The notes below the pieces were generated by a model that was given only the letters and a program-made list of their open reading frames with translations, was not told where the DNA came from and did no database searches. Below are positions 7,479-22,217 of a stretch of DNA of 64,000 bases, piece after piece. This DNA is from Duganella sp. 1224 (GTDB lineage Bacteria; Pseudomonadota; Gammaproteobacteria; Burkholderiales; Burkholderiaceae_D). Position 1 is the stretch's first letter. Each line of letters starts with the position of its first letter. The DNA is taken from the NCBI RefSeq assembly GCF_013408245.1, contig NZ_JACBYS010000001.1, positions 2,232,001 to 2,296,000 of the forward strand. Direction: 5' to 3'. Made by a program: the position numbers and the translations under genes.

Positions 7479-9104
7479 ATGACCAAACTCTCTCACAGCG
7501 TGCGCCTGCAACTGCGGCTGGCGTTCGCCTTCGTTATCGCCATCTCCTTCGTCAGCACCGCGCTGGCGATCTGGCGTTTCCAGGAACTCTCGGCGGAAAC
7601 CGAGACGCTGATCCATCAGCCGCTGGCCAAGGAACGGCTGCTGGCGCGCTGGCTGCTGAACGTCTCGGTGTCGGCCAAGCGCACCGCGGCCGTGGCCCGC
7701 AGCGCCGACCCGGCGCTGGCGCGCGCCTTCGAACAGGAAACCCGCGACTCGAGCGCCAGCACCACCGCGCTGCAACAGGAAGTGCAACAGCTGCTGACCA
7801 CGCCGGAAGAACAGCAGCGCTTCGCCGCCACGCTGGACAGCCGCCGCCAGTTCGTCGCCGTGCGCGACCGCGTCATGCGGCTGACCGCCGACGGCCGCCA
7901 CGAGGACGGCATCGCGCTCTACGACCGCGAGTTCGCGCAGGCGTCGCAGCGCTACCTCGACGGCGTCGAGGCGATGCTGGCGCTGCAACAGCGAGCCATC
8001 GACGCCGACGCCGTCGGCATGCTGGCCCAGGCGCGCGCGGCCCAGCGCACGCTGGTTGGCCTGTGCGCGCTGACGCTGGCCGGCAGCGTCGCCGCCGGGC
8101 TGCTGTTCGGGCGCGCGCTGTTCCACCGCCTCGGCGGCGAACCAATGGCGGCGGTGGCGGTGGCCAATGAAATCGCCGCCGGCAATCTGGGCGTGCACAT
8201 CGCGTTGGCGCCGGACGACCGCCACAGCCTGCTGTACGCGCTGCAGCGCATGCGCGACGGCCTGGCCGGCCTGGTCGGCGAGGTGCGCACGGGCGCCGCC
8301 ACCATCGGCGCCTCGGTCGACGCCATCGCCGCCGAAAACCAGGAACTGGCGCGCCGCACCGAACGCCAGGCCAGCGCGCTGGAGGAGTCGGCCTGTTCGA
8401 CCCAGCAACTGGCCAGCGACGTGCGCCACAACGAGGAGCAGGTCAGCGCGGCGCGCCAACAGGCGCTGGCGGCAGCCACCGTCGCCCAGCGCAGCGGCGC
8501 AACCGTGCGTGATCTGGTGGCAGTGATGGGCGGTATCGACGCCGCCTCGGCCCGCATTGCCGACATCGTCGCTGTCATGGACGGCATCGCCTTCCAGACC
8601 AATCTGCTGGCGCTGAACGCGGCCGTCGAAGCGGCGCGCGCCGGCAGCCATGGCCGCGGGTTCGCCGTGGTGGCCGGCGAGGTGCGCGCGCTGGCGCTGC
8701 GCTCGGCGGAAGCGGCGGCCGAGATCAAGTCGCTGATCGAGGAATCGACGCGGCGCGTCAGCAACGGCAAGCAGGTCGCCGGACGGGCCGGCGTCAGCAT
8801 GGCCGAGGTGGCCGACAGCGTGGCCGGCATCACCAGCCTGATGGAGCGCATCGTGGTGTCGGCGCGCCAGCAGTCGAGCGGCATCCGCCAGCTGCACCAG
8901 GCCATCGCCGCGATGGACGACGTCACCCAACAGAACGCCGCGCTGGCCGAGGAATCGGCTGCCGCCAGCGCCACCATGCGCGAGCAGGCGGCGGCGCTGG
9001 GTGCGCAGGTGGCGCGCTTCCGCCTGAGCGCCAGCACCACCACGCCAGCGCTGAAGCGGCCCGCCTCGTCGCTGCGCCTGCTGCTGCGTGAGGCAGCCAC
9101 CTGA
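7479..9104 (+). CDS. Methyl-accepting chemotaxis protein
   Basis: The 541-residue receptor has an N-terminal membrane anchor (about residues 10-32) and a helical periplasmic sensor of the four-helix-bundle type (about 33-188). A second span follows (about 190-210), then a HAMP region (about 211-262) and the cytoplasmic signalling domain. The signalling tip is well conserved ([20 protein letters not shown] and [18 protein letters not shown]), so it should couple to CheW/CheA. No CheR-binding pentapeptide is present at the C terminus. The ligand is unknown. The gene follows the redox operon by 51 bases across a GC hairpin, so co-transcription is possible but not required. Confidence 0.92.
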   Translation: MTKLSHSVRLQLRLAFAFVIAISFVSTALAIWRFQELSAETETLIHQPLAKERLLARWLLNVSVSAKRTAAVARSADPALARAFEQETRDSSASTTALQQEVQQLLTTPEEQQRFAATLDSRRQFVAVRDRVMRLTADGRHEDGIALYDREFAQASQRYLDGVEAMLALQQRAIDADAVGMLAQARAAQRTLVGLCALTLAGSVAAGLLFGRALFHRLGGEPMAAVAVANEIAAGNLGVHIALAPDDRHSLLYALQRMRDGLAGLVGEVRTGAATIGASVDAIAAENQELARRTERQASALEESACSTQQLASDVRHNEEQVSAARQQALAAATVAQRSGATVRDLVAVMGGIDAASARIADIVAVMDGIAFQTNLLALNAAVEAARAGSHGRGFAVVAGEVRALALRSAEAAAEIKSLIEESTRRVSNGKQVAGRAGVSMAEVADSVAGITSLMERIVVSARQQSSGIRQLHQAIAAMDDVTQQNAALAEESAAASATMREQAAALGAQVARFRLSASTTTPALKRPASSLRLLLREAAT

Positions 9105-9154
9105 GACGGCACATCGACGTAGCCAGTCCTGCCTACTCGCGCGGCATTACAGAA

Positions 9155-9166
9155 AGTTACGTAACT
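9155..9166. other. 12-bp perfect palindrome AGTTACGTAACT
   Basis: The palindrome lies between the end of the chemoreceptor gene and the 3' end of tRNA-Arg. It could be a regulator half-site or chance. No integrase gene or repeat of the tRNA end is seen here, so an attachment site is not supported. Confidence 0.25.
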
Positions 9167-9178
9167 CATGGTTTTGGT

Positions 9179-9255
<77 letters not shown>

Positions 9256-9263
9256 TGTGATCG

Positions 9264-9282
9264 CGCCGCAGTTTTTGCGGCG
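9264..9282. other. Short hairpin upstream of tRNA-Arg
   Basis: Arms CGCCGCA and TGCGGCG flank a 5-base loop GTTTT, just upstream of tRNA-Arg on the minus strand. It may be part of the leader or processing signal of that tRNA. Confidence 0.35.
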
Positions 9283-9287
9283 GAAAT

Positions 9288-9320
9288 GAAAAACGGGCTG
9301 TCCGAGGACAACCCGTTTTA
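9288..9320 (-). terminator. Terminator-like hairpin between the two tRNAs
   Basis: AAAACGGGTTGTCC pairs with GGACAGCCCGTTTT on the minus strand. The one non-Watson-Crick position is a G-U pair only in minus-strand RNA (a C-A mismatch on plus), and TTTTTC follows. This strand bias indicates termination of the tRNA-Pro transcript. Confidence 0.7.
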
Positions 9321-9327
9321 GAGATAT

Positions 9328-9404
<77 letters not shown>

Positions 9405-9413
9405 ATGAACAGT

Positions 9414-9442
9414 ATTTTAGCCGCACTCGCCCCGCGCGTCAA
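9414..9442 (-). promoter_or_regulatory. Sigma-70 promoter of tRNA-Pro
   Basis: On the minus strand, TTGACG (9442-9437) and TAAAAT (9419-9414) are separated by exactly 17 bases. The mature tRNA begins nine bases after the -10 box. Confidence 0.75.
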
Positions 9443-9477
9443 TCAAAGCACCTGATTTATATTTCAGTGCTGAAATT

Positions 9478-10827
9478 TTAAGCGGCCAGTGCGGTATCGA
9501 CCTTGTCGGCGATGCGGCGTGCCATCGACTGGGCGGCGTCGGCGTCGCGCGCTTCGACCATCACGCGGATCAGCGGTTCGGTGCCGGAAGCGCGGATCAG
9601 CACGCGGCCGCTGTCGCCCAGTTCGGCCTCGACCTTGGCTTTCTCGGCCACCATGGCGGCGTTCTGGGTCCAGTCGAAGCCGGCCGGCACGCGGACGTTG
9701 ATCAGCGTTTGCGGGAAGATGGTCAGCTCGCTGCAGCATTCTTCCAGCGACTTGCCGGCGCGCTTCAGCGCCGACAGCACCTGCAGCGCGGAGATGATGC
9801 CGTCGCCGGTGGTGTGCTTGTCCAGCGCCAGCAGGTGGCCCGAGCCTTCGCCGCCGAGGATCCAGCCCTTGTCTTGCATCACTTCCAGCACGTAGCGGTC
9901 GCCGACCTTGGCGCGGGCGAAGCCGATGCCCTTCTCTTTCAGCGCCACTTCGACCGCCATATTGGTCATCAGCGTGCCGACGGCGCCGGCCACCGGGCCG
10001 GTGGCCAGGCGGTCCATGACCATCAGGTACAGCAGCTCGTCGCCGTTGTACAGGCGGCCGTTGGCGTCGCACATGATCAGGCGGTCGGCGTCGCCATCGA
10101 GCGCGATGCCGAGGTCGGCGCCGTGGGCCTGCACGGCGGCAGCCATGGCCTTGGGCGCGGTGGCGCCGTGGTCGAGGTTGATGTTGAAGCCGTCAGGCTT
10201 GTTGCCGATGGCGATGACTTCCGCGCCCAGCTCGTGGAACACGTGCGGCGCGATGTTGTAGGCGGCGCCGTGGGCGCAATCGACCACGACCTTGAGGCCG
10301 CGCAGGTCCAGCTCGTTCGGAAAGGTGCTCTTGCAGAATTCGATGTAGCGTCCCTGGGCGTCGTCCAGGCGCTTGGCGCGGCCCAGCTTTTCCGACGGCA
10401 CGCAGTTCATCGGCTGGTCCAGCTCGGCTTCGATGTCGAGCTCGACGGCGTCCGGCAGCTTGGTGCCCTGGGCCGAGAAGAATTTGATGCCGTTGTCCTG
10501 GAACGGGTTGTGCGAGGCCGAGATGACCACGCCGGCCGACAGCCGCAGCGCCCGGGTCAGGTAGGCGATGGCCGGGGTCGGCATCGGGCCGGCCAGCATG
10601 ACGTCGACGCCGGCGGCCGAGAAGCCGGCTTCCAGCGCGGCTTCCAGCATGTAGCCGGAGATGCGGGTGTCTTTGCCGATCAGGACGGTCGGGCGGCCGG
10701 CGCCGGTGCGCTTGCTGGCCAGGACCTTGCCGGCGGCGTAGCCGAGCCGCATGACGAAGTCAGGAGTGATGGGGGCTTCGCCGACCAGACCGCGAATGCC
10801 GTCGGTGCCAAAATATTTACGTGCCAT
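9478..10827 (-). CDS. glmM: Phosphoglucosamine mutase
   Basis: GlmM converts glucosamine-6-phosphate to glucosamine-1-phosphate for UDP-GlcNAc, feeding peptidoglycan and lipopolysaccharide synthesis in the cytoplasm. The 449-residue protein has the usual family length. It shows the active-site serine loop ([13 protein letters not shown], about residues 98-110), the metal loop DGDADR (about 243-248) and the C-terminal phosphate-binding [15 protein letters not shown]. It lies 27 bases downstream of folP on the same strand, the standard folP-glmM pair. The ATG is preceded by GGAAGAG. Confidence 0.97.
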   Translation of the reverse strand: MARKYFGTDGIRGLVGEAPITPDFVMRLGYAAGKVLASKRTGAGRPTVLIGKDTRISGYMLEAALEAGFSAAGVDVMLAGPMPTPAIAYLTRALRLSAGVVISASHNPFQDNGIKFFSAQGTKLPDAVELDIEAELDQPMNCVPSEKLGRAKRLDDAQGRYIEFCKSTFPNELDLRGLKVVVDCAHGAAYNIAPHVFHELGAEVIAIGNKPDGFNINLDHGATAPKAMAAAVQAHGADLGIALDGDADRLIMCDANGRLYNGDELLYLMVMDRLATGPVAGAVGTLMTNMAVEVALKEKGIGFARAKVGDRYVLEVMQDKGWILGGEGSGHLLALDKHTTGDGIISALQVLSALKRAGKSLEECCSELTIFPQTLINVRVPAGFDWTQNAAMVAEKAKVEAELGDSGRVLIRASGTEPLIRVMVEARDADAAQSMARRIADKVDTALAA

Positions 10828-10854
10828 GTTATGTGTGCTCTTCCAGTCGTTATT

Positions 10855-11694
10855 CTATTGTGCCGCGTGCCAGACCTTGAGCGCGTCGACCGTCTCCGCG
10901 ACGTCGTGCACGCGGACGATCAGCGCGCCCTGCGCCACCGCCGCCAGCGCGCCGCCGACGCTGCCGGCCATGCGCTGCTCGACCGGCTTGCCGGTCACCG
11001 CGCCGACCATCGATTTGCGCGACAGCCCGGCCAGCAGCGGCAGGTTCAGCTCGTTAATCAGGCGCGAGGTGGCCTTCAGCAAGGCGTAATTATGCTCCAC
11101 AGTCTTGCCAAAGCCAAAGCCGGGATCGATGCACAGTCGACGTGGATCAATGCCGGCCGCCAGCAGCGCCTCGGCGCGCGCGCGCAGGAAGGCGATCACC
11201 TCGTCCACCACGTCGGTGTACGACGGCGCCAGCTGCATGTGCTGCGGGTCGCTTTGCATGTGCATGATGCACAGCGCGCAGTCGCTGTCGCGCACCGCGT
11301 CGATCGCGCCCGGCGCGCGGAAGCCGTTGATGTCGTTGATCATGTCGGCGCCGGCGATGATGGCCTCGCGCATCACCTGCGGCTTGTAGGTGTCGACCGA
11401 GATCGCCGGGCCGAGGTCGCGCAGCGCGTACAGCACCGGCATCACGCGCCGCAGCTCGTCCTCCAGCGACACCGGCGGCGCGCCCGGCCGGGTCGATTCA
11501 CCGCCGATGTCGATGATGTCGACGCCGTCCTCGATCATCTGCTCGGCGTGCTCCAGCGCGAATTCCAGCGCGTGGTGCTGGCCGCCGTCCGAGAACGAAT
11601 CCGGCGTCACGTTGAGGATGCCCATCACACGCGCGCGCGCGCCCTGCCCCCGCCACGGGAAATTGAAACGGCCAAACTGTAAGGTAGATTGCAT
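10855..11694 (-). CDS. folP: Dihydropteroate synthase
   Basis: FolP joins p-aminobenzoate to 6-hydroxymethyl-dihydropterin diphosphate in folate synthesis and is the target of sulfonamides. The start at 11694 (MQSTLQFGRF) gives 279 residues, the family size; the frame stays open further upstream, but that part crosses the ftsH terminator and does not look like protein. Motifs seen are MGILNVTPDSFSDGG near residues 24-38, GGESTRPGA near 65, SVDTYKP near 99, DPGFGFGKT near 192-200, LSRKS near 221 and the C-terminal RVHDV. It is followed by glmM on the same strand. Confidence 0.96.
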   Translation of the reverse strand: MQSTLQFGRFNFPWRGQGARARVMGILNVTPDSFSDGGQHHALEFALEHAEQMIEDGVDIIDIGGESTRPGAPPVSLEDELRRVMPVLYALRDLGPAISVDTYKPQVMREAIIAGADMINDINGFRAPGAIDAVRDSDCALCIMHMQSDPQHMQLAPSYTDVVDEVIAFLRARAEALLAAGIDPRRLCIDPGFGFGKTVEHNYALLKATSRLINELNLPLLAGLSRKSMVGAVTGKPVEQRMAGSVGGALAAVAQGALIVRVHDVAETVDALKVWHAAQ

Positions 11695-11708
11695 GTGAAA
11701 CTGGAATG

Positions 11709-11738
11709 AAAAAGGGCGAGGATCGCTCCTCACCCTTT
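11709..11738 (-). terminator. Rho-independent terminator after ftsH
   Basis: Arms AAAGGGTGAGGA and TCCTCGCCCTTT flank a GCGA loop on the minus strand, followed by TTTTTC. The single T-G pair is stable only in minus-strand RNA. It separates ftsH from folP, whose start lies 15 bases further on. Confidence 0.75.
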
Positions 11739-11762
11739 GTGGTGGATGCTGCTCCGCGTGGC

Positions 11763-13646
<1,884 letters not shown>

Positions 13647-13842
13647 GAAAACTCCTTGGATGCGAGGCGCATCGATAAACCTGGCTGAAATTCGATTTTA
13701 CTCGCAATAAGCAGGCCTTGCCAGAAACCTGCCGTGCGCCGGCCCAAAACCGGCTGAAAAGCACATTATTCAACCAAAATCTTACCTCGATCAAGGCAAA
13801 AAACGACTTTTCCTGATCGATGTGCGGGTTGTTCAGCAAATA

Positions 13843-14538
13843 TCAAGGGCGCCAGCCATCAGAATCCAGCGGTTGTGCCGAGGCCATGCCCTCGTCGGTC
13901 GGATTTTTCAGGCCGCGGCCCAGCAGGAATATCTCGGAGGACTTGTCGCGGCTGGCTTTTGGTTTCTTTTGTATCACTGTTTTAAATTCGGCACGGAATT
14001 TATGCACAATATCGTTGAAGCCCATGTCCTTAAAACATTTGACCAGCAAGGCGCCCTCCGGTTTCAAATGGGCTTGCGAGAATTCAATCGCCAGATCGAT
14101 CAGGTGCTCCATGCGCGCGGCGTCCGAATCCGGAATACCGGACAGGTTGGGCGCCATGTCCGATAACACCAGGTCAACTTTTTGCCCCTGCACCACCGCT
14201 TCCAGTTGCTGCAGCACCTCCGGCTCGCGGAAATCGCCCTGGATGAAGTGGAAATCCGCCACCGGCTCCATCGGCAGGATGTCCAGGCCGATCAGCGTGC
14301 CGTGCACGCCGCCGCCCTCCTTGCCGGCCAGCTTGCGCCGCGTGTACTGGGCCCAGCTGCCAGGCGTGCAGCCGAGGTCGACGATGACCTGGCCGGGCTT
14401 GATCAGCTTCTCGTCCTCATCGATCTCTTTCAGCTTGAAAGCCGCACGGGCGCGATAGCCCTCTTTCTGGGCCAATTTCACGTAAGGATCGTTAATGTGG
14501 TCGTGAATCCAGTTTTTGCTTATTTTGTTCTTAGCCAT
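13843..14538 (-). CDS. rlmE: 23S rRNA 2'-O-methyltransferase (U2552), RlmE/RrmJ
   Basis: RlmE methylates the ribose of U2552 in the A loop of 23S rRNA, a late step in 50S assembly. The 231-residue protein has the FtsJ-type Rossmann fold with the SAM loop [10 protein letters not shown] near residues 53-62 and [11 protein letters not shown] near 127-137. The expected K-D-K-E catalytic residues are present, with Lys near 39 ([10 protein letters not shown]), Asp in SDMAP and Lys in GALLVKCF. It is divergent from yhbY (43 bases apart), a common arrangement in beta- and gammaproteobacteria, and is followed by ftsH on the same strand after 196 bases. Confidence 0.96.
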   Translation of the reverse strand: MAKNKISKNWIHDHINDPYVKLAQKEGYRARAAFKLKEIDEDEKLIKPGQVIVDLGCTPGSWAQYTRRKLAGKEGGGVHGTLIGLDILPMEPVADFHFIQGDFREPEVLQQLEAVVQGQKVDLVLSDMAPNLSGIPDSDAARMEHLIDLAIEFSQAHLKPEGALLVKCFKDMGFNDIVHKFRAEFKTVIQKKPKASRDKSSEIFLLGRGLKNPTDEGMASAQPLDSDGWRP

Positions 14539-14581
14539 TCGCGTAGAATACTGCCTTTAAGGAACCTACTAAAAGAATTTT

Positions 14582-15049
14582 ATGATCAAACTTACTCCCG
14601 CCGAGCGCAGCGCACTGCGCGCCGAAGCCCACGGCCTGAATCCTATCGTCATGATCGGCGCCGACGGCCTGACCGCCAATGTCCTGAAAGAAATCTCGCT
14701 GGGCCTGGATTCCCACGGCCTGATCAAGGTCCGCGTGTTCGGCGACGACCGCGAGGCGCGCATCGCCATGTACGAGACCATCTGCGAGCAGCTGAAGGCG
14801 GCGCCGGTGCAGCACATCGGCAAGCTGCTGGTGCTGTACCGCCCGAAAGTGGAAACGGAAAAGACCCGCAGCGCCACCAGCGGCAAGGGCATGCGCGAAG
14901 TCACCATCGTCAAGGCCAGCCCGACCGGCACCAAGCGGCCGTCGGTCACCAAGGTGCTGCTGAAGGGGAATGAACGCGTGACCCAGGGCGGCAACATCAA
15001 GCGCGCCAAGGCGCGTCAGAAGTCGACCAAGAAAAGCGCATTGAGCTAA
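14582..15049 (+). CDS. yhbY: YhbY-family CRM-domain RNA-binding protein
   Basis: The first 97 residues form a CRM domain typical of YhbY, a pre-50S ribosome-associated protein. The start MIKLTPAERSALRAEAHGLN, the GxxG-type GADGLTANV and the closing IGKLLVLYRP are characteristic. A basic, low-complexity extension (about residues 98-155, many Lys, Ser and Thr) goes beyond the roughly 97 residues of the E. coli protein and probably adds RNA contacts. The gene is divergent from rlmE, another 50S assembly factor. The ribosome site is weak (AAAAGAA). Confidence 0.93.
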   Translation: MIKLTPAERSALRAEAHGLNPIVMIGADGLTANVLKEISLGLDSHGLIKVRVFGDDREARIAMYETICEQLKAAPVQHIGKLLVLYRPKVETEKTRSATSGKGMREVTIVKASPTGTKRPSVTKVLLKGNERVTQGGNIKRAKARQKSTKKSALS

Positions 15050-15060
15050 GCCGCGCCGCC

Positions 15061-15143
15061 GTCATGCCGGCGCAGGCCGGAATCCATGGAACGTCGGCCA
15101 GGGCGCAAACGCAGCATGGGTCCCGGCCTGCGCCGGGACGACG
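15061..15143. repeat. REP-like inverted repeat between convergent genes
   Basis: Two 29-base arms (15061-15089 and 15115-15143) are imperfect reverse complements that share the core GGCGCAGGCCGG. Each arm starts with the GTCATGCC/GTCGTCCC type sequence seen in intergenic palindromic repeats of betaproteobacteria. A 25-base centre separates them. They lie between the 3' ends of yhbY and the DUF4149 gene, where such elements protect mRNA ends or stop transcription. Confidence 0.7.
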
Positions 15144-15164
15144 CGGCTGCGCCGGATGACGACG

Positions 15165-15644
15165 TTATTGCTTTACCACCAGCCACGCGGCCAGCAGGCT
15201 CTGAATCAGGTAAATCGTGCTGGAAATCCCGTGCAGGATGCCGAATTCGTTCTTGGCCGCATCCGCCATCACCCCGCCCGGCCCCGCCGCCGCCCGCAGC
15301 GACGCCATCATCGGCTGCAGGCCGAAGTGCGACACCAGCGTGCAGGCCAGCATCACCAGCACAATAATCAGCAAGGTGCGGCGCGCCTTGGCCGCCATGT
15401 TCACCGCCGGACCGGCGAAAATGCCTTCCGTACCGGGCTTGGTCGCCCACAGCAGCAACAGCATCACCACCGCGCAGGCGATCGATAACCAGGCCTGACT
15501 GGTGAACAGACTGCCGGCGATGGTGCCGGCCAACACGCGGTCATTCAGCGTGGCAAACAGGGTCGGCGCAGCCAGATAGCCCACCGCCCATAAACTGCCG
15601 GCCCACAGGGTCGCGACCAGCAAGCGTGTGCGGGCGAGTAACAT
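15165..15644 (-). CDS. DUF4149 integral membrane protein
   Basis: The 159-residue protein has four predicted membrane spans, near residues 8-28, 48-67, 88-108 and 135-155. The N-terminal LLVATLWAGSLWAVGYLAAP pattern is typical of DUF4149. No catalytic residues are evident and the function is unknown. Its start codon overlaps the stop of greA (TGATG), so it is translationally coupled to the transcript cleavage factor, an association common in Burkholderiales. Confidence 0.85.
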   Translation of the reverse strand: MLLARTRLLVATLWAGSLWAVGYLAAPTLFATLNDRVLAGTIAGSLFTSQAWLSIACAVVMLLLLWATKPGTEGIFAGPAVNMAAKARRTLLIIVLVMLACTLVSHFGLQPMMASLRAAAGPGGVMADAAKNEFGILHGISSTIYLIQSLLAAWLVVKQ

Positions 15645-16120
15645 CAGATATAGCGCACTTCCAGGATTTCGTATTCGCGCGGGCCGGCCGGGGCCTGCAC
15701 TTCCACCACGTCGCCGGCCGACTTGCCGATCAGCGCGCGGGCGATCGGCGAGGTCACCGATACCTTGTTCAGCTTGATGTCCGCCTCGTCCACGCCCACG
15801 ATCTGGTAACTGACGTTGTCGCCGGTTTCCAGGTCTTCCAGGTCAACGGTGGCGGCAAACACCACGCGGCCATCGGCGTCCAGCGTGGCCGGATCGATGA
15901 TCTGCGCGGCGCTCAGCTTGCCTTCCAGTTCCGCGATGCGGCCTTCGACGAAGGCCTGGCGCTCCTTGGCGGCATCGTACTCAGCGTTTTCCGACAGGTC
16001 GCCGTGCGAGCGTGCCTCGGCAATCGCGTCGATGACAATACGGCGTTCTTTGGTCTTCAACTGGTGCAACTCTTCTTTCAGGAGTTCTGCGCCGTACTTG
16101 GTAAGTGGAACTGAAGTCAT
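15644..16120 (-). CDS. greA: Transcription elongation factor GreA
   Basis: GreA binds the secondary channel of RNA polymerase and stimulates cleavage of backtracked RNA. The 158-residue protein has the N-terminal coiled coil with the acidic tip ([20 protein letters not shown], about residues 36-55) and the C-terminal FKBP-like domain ([33 protein letters not shown]). Length and motifs match the family. It lies downstream of carB on the same strand beyond a terminator-like hairpin, and its stop overlaps the start of the DUF4149 gene by one base. Confidence 0.97.
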   Translation of the reverse strand: MTSVPLTKYGAELLKEELHQLKTKERRIVIDAIAEARSHGDLSENAEYDAAKERQAFVEGRIAELEGKLSAAQIIDPATLDADGRVVFAATVDLEDLETGDNVSYQIVGVDEADIKLNKVSVTSPIARALIGKSAGDVVEVQAPAGPREYEILEVRYI

Positions 16121-16151
16121 GTTATCTATTTACTCTGTTTTTACAATGGAA

Positions 16152-16194
16152 AACCACAGAGGCCGCGCCAGGTTGCAGCGCGAGCTCTGTGGTT
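16152..16194 (-). terminator. Terminator hairpin after carB
   Basis: On the minus strand, AACCACAGAG pairs with CTCTGTGGTT, and an inner GCGCG/CGCGC extension lengthens the stem. TTTTCC follows. It separates carAB from greA. Confidence 0.65.
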
Positions 16195-16211
16195 CGTTAA
16201 CTACTTAAACC

Positions 16212-20600
<4,389 letters not shown>

Positions 20601-20619
20601 GGGCAACTCCTGATAAAGT

Positions 20620-20724
20620 TACCGTAGCTGCGCCACGTCAGACGACCGTCAAGCAACCCTGGCCATGCGCGCGCCGGGGGTGAGGGTCAGATTGATGATG
20701 GATTGAGTGGTAGTCGCTACGGTA
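20620..20724 (-). promoter_or_regulatory. Structured 5' leader of carAB
   Basis: Within the leader, GCTACGGTA (plus strand 20716-20724) and TACCGTAGC (20620-20628) form a 9-bp long-range inverted repeat, with the inner arm ending about 10 bases from the carA ribosome site. Pairing would close most of the leader into one domain. Whether it regulates carAB is not known. Confidence 0.4.
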
Positions 20725-20750
20725 GAGATGTGATTTGGCTAAACCTTTGA

Positions 20751-20779
20751 ATTATAACCAAATCTGCCCTGCTTGGCAA
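20751..20779 (-). promoter_or_regulatory. Sigma-70 promoter of carAB
   Basis: On the minus strand, TTGCCA (20779-20774), a 17-base spacer and a consensus TATAAT (20756-20751, preceded by TGG) form a strong promoter. The start site is expected near 20744. Confidence 0.8.
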
Positions 20780-20781
20780 GG

Positions 20782-20812
20782 CCGCCCGGCGTTGCGCCAG
20801 GCGGTTTTTTTA
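20782..20812. terminator. Terminator-like hairpin, strand uncertain
   Basis: CCGCCCGGCG and CGCCAGGCGG form a 10-bp stem with one mismatch. Seven T residues follow on the plus strand, but no plus-strand gene ends here. On the minus strand, where the GlcG-like gene ends at 20823, the mismatch becomes a stable T-G pair but there is no U run. It may serve the minus-strand gene weakly, or an unrecognised plus-strand transcript. Confidence 0.45.
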
Positions 20813-20822
20813 CGGTTGTGGC

Positions 20823-21233
20823 TTAGTTCAGCGCGGCAATGCCGGCTTTTGCAATTTGTGCATCTTCCGACGATTTGACGCCGGACACGCCGACGGCGCC
20901 GATGATGTGGCCATCCACGATGACCGGCACGCCGCCTTCCAGCATGCCATCGGCCAGCGGCGCCGGCGCGCTGAGGAAGGAGGCGCGGCCGTTGTTGATC
21001 ATGTCCTCGTACAGCTTGGATTCGCGGCGGCCCAGCGCCGACACCCGCGCCTTGGCCGGCGCGATGTGCGACGACAGCGGATTGGCGCCGTCCAGCCGCT
21101 GCAGCCACAGCAAGTGCCCGCCGTCGTCAACGATGGCGATCACCACCGCCCAGTTGTTGGCCAGCGCTTCCGCTTCGGCGGCAGCGGCGATTTTCTTGAC
21201 GTCGGCAAGGGTCAGGTAGGGCTTGGTCTGCAT
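20823..21233 (-). CDS. GlcG/HbpS-like (DUF336) protein
   Basis: The 136-residue protein has the compact GlcG/HbpS fold pattern: an opening helix (LTLADVKKIAAAAEAEALAN), then VVIAIVDDGGHLLWLQRLDGA, ending with VPVIVDGHIIGAVGVSG. Members bind heme (HbpS) or accompany glycolate genes (GlcG); the family role is poorly defined. There is no signal peptide, so it is cytoplasmic. It follows the patatin-like gene by nine bases on the same strand and is probably co-transcribed with it. Neighbours do not indicate glycolate metabolism. Confidence 0.85.
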   Translation of the reverse strand: MQTKPYLTLADVKKIAAAAEAEALANNWAVVIAIVDDGGHLLWLQRLDGANPLSSHIAPAKARVSALGRRESKLYEDMINNGRASFLSAPAPLADGMLEGGVPVIVDGHIIGAVGVSGVKSSEDAQIAKAGIAALN

Positions 21234-21242
21234 GATGCTTCC

Positions 21243-22166
21243 TTATGGTTTGCGTTTTGCTTCGAGTTTTTGTTTGATCTGTGCCATCACCTGCGCGGCG
21301 GCCTGCTCGCCGGCCAGCACCGCCTGGTTGCGGCCATTGAAGTCATTGCTGGCCATCTTTCCCAGCGGTGGCGTGATGACGACGTCGGCATCGCGCAGCT
21401 CATAGTCGTTGATGCGCTGGCCCATGATGGAGAAGGTCTGCATGATCACGTCCAGCGAGCTGACGGTGGCCTGCACGTCGGCCTGGGTGGAGATGTTGAC
21501 GGCAATGACGAAGTCCGCGCCCATGTCGCGCGCGAAGCGCACCGGCACCGGCGCCACCAGGCCGCCGTCGACGTAGGTATGGCCATTGATGGTCACCGGC
21601 TGGAACACGCCCGGCACCGCCGACGAGGCGCGCACCGCCATGCCGGTATTCCCGCGCTGGAACAGGATCGGCTTGCCGTCCTTGAGGTCCGTGGCCACGG
21701 CGCCGAAGGGAATCTTCAGCTTCTCCATCGGCAGATTGTTGACCGCCTTGTTGACGTAAGCCTGCAGCGCATCGCCCTTCAGCACCCCGGTGCTCTTGCG
21801 GAACAGCGGCACGGCCCAGTCGGAGATCGAGGCCTCGTCCATCTCCAGCGCCATCTTCTGCAACTGGAAACCGGTGTTACCGGCCGCGTACAACGCGCCG
21901 ACCACGCTGCCGGCGCTGGTGCCGACCACGATGTCGGGATAGATGCCCTGCGCCTCCAGCGCCTTGATCACGCCGATGTGGGCAAAGCCACGCGCCGCGC
22001 CGCCGCCCAGCGCCAGGCCGATCTTGATTTTCTTCGGTGGCAGCGGCTCCGGCGGCGCTTGCAGCACCGGCGTCTCCGCGACAGGCGGGGATTTGCAGCC
22101 GACCATGGCGGCTGCGGACAGGATGGCTAAACTGGCAAGGGCGAGACGGCGTGATGTCATGGGCAT
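21243..22166 (-). CDS. Patatin-like phospholipase lipoprotein (RssA-like)
   Basis: The 307-residue protein begins with a lipoprotein signal ending in the lipobox AMVGC, so it is exported and lipid-anchored. The patatin domain is complete, with the oxyanion loop GLALGGGAARGFAHIG (about residues 51-66), the nucleophile elbow GTSAG (about 81-85) and the catalytic aspartate in VDGGLVAPVP. This Ser-Asp dyad hydrolyses acyl esters of lipids. Bacterial members include virulence lipases and housekeeping RssA-type proteins; the substrate is not predictable. ATG 22166 or ATG 22160 could start it. It lies 51 bases after the GH109-like gene on the same strand. Confidence 0.9.
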   Translation of the reverse strand: MPMTSRRLALASLAILSAAAMVGCKSPPVAETPVLQAPPEPLPPKKIKIGLALGGGAARGFAHIGVIKALEAQGIYPDIVVGTSAGSVVGALYAAGNTGFQLQKMALEMDEASISDWAVPLFRKSTGVLKGDALQAYVNKAVNNLPMEKLKIPFGAVATDLKDGKPILFQRGNTGMAVRASSAVPGVFQPVTINGHTYVDGGLVAPVPVRFARDMGADFVIAVNISTQADVQATVSSLDVIMQTFSIMGQRINDYELRDADVVITPPLGKMASNDFNGRNQAVLAGEQAAAQVMAQIKQKLEAKRKP

Positions 22167-22217
22167 TAAGATGAACTAGCTGAGCGCCCAAATTGTACAC
22201 CGCCCCGCCGCGCGCGA

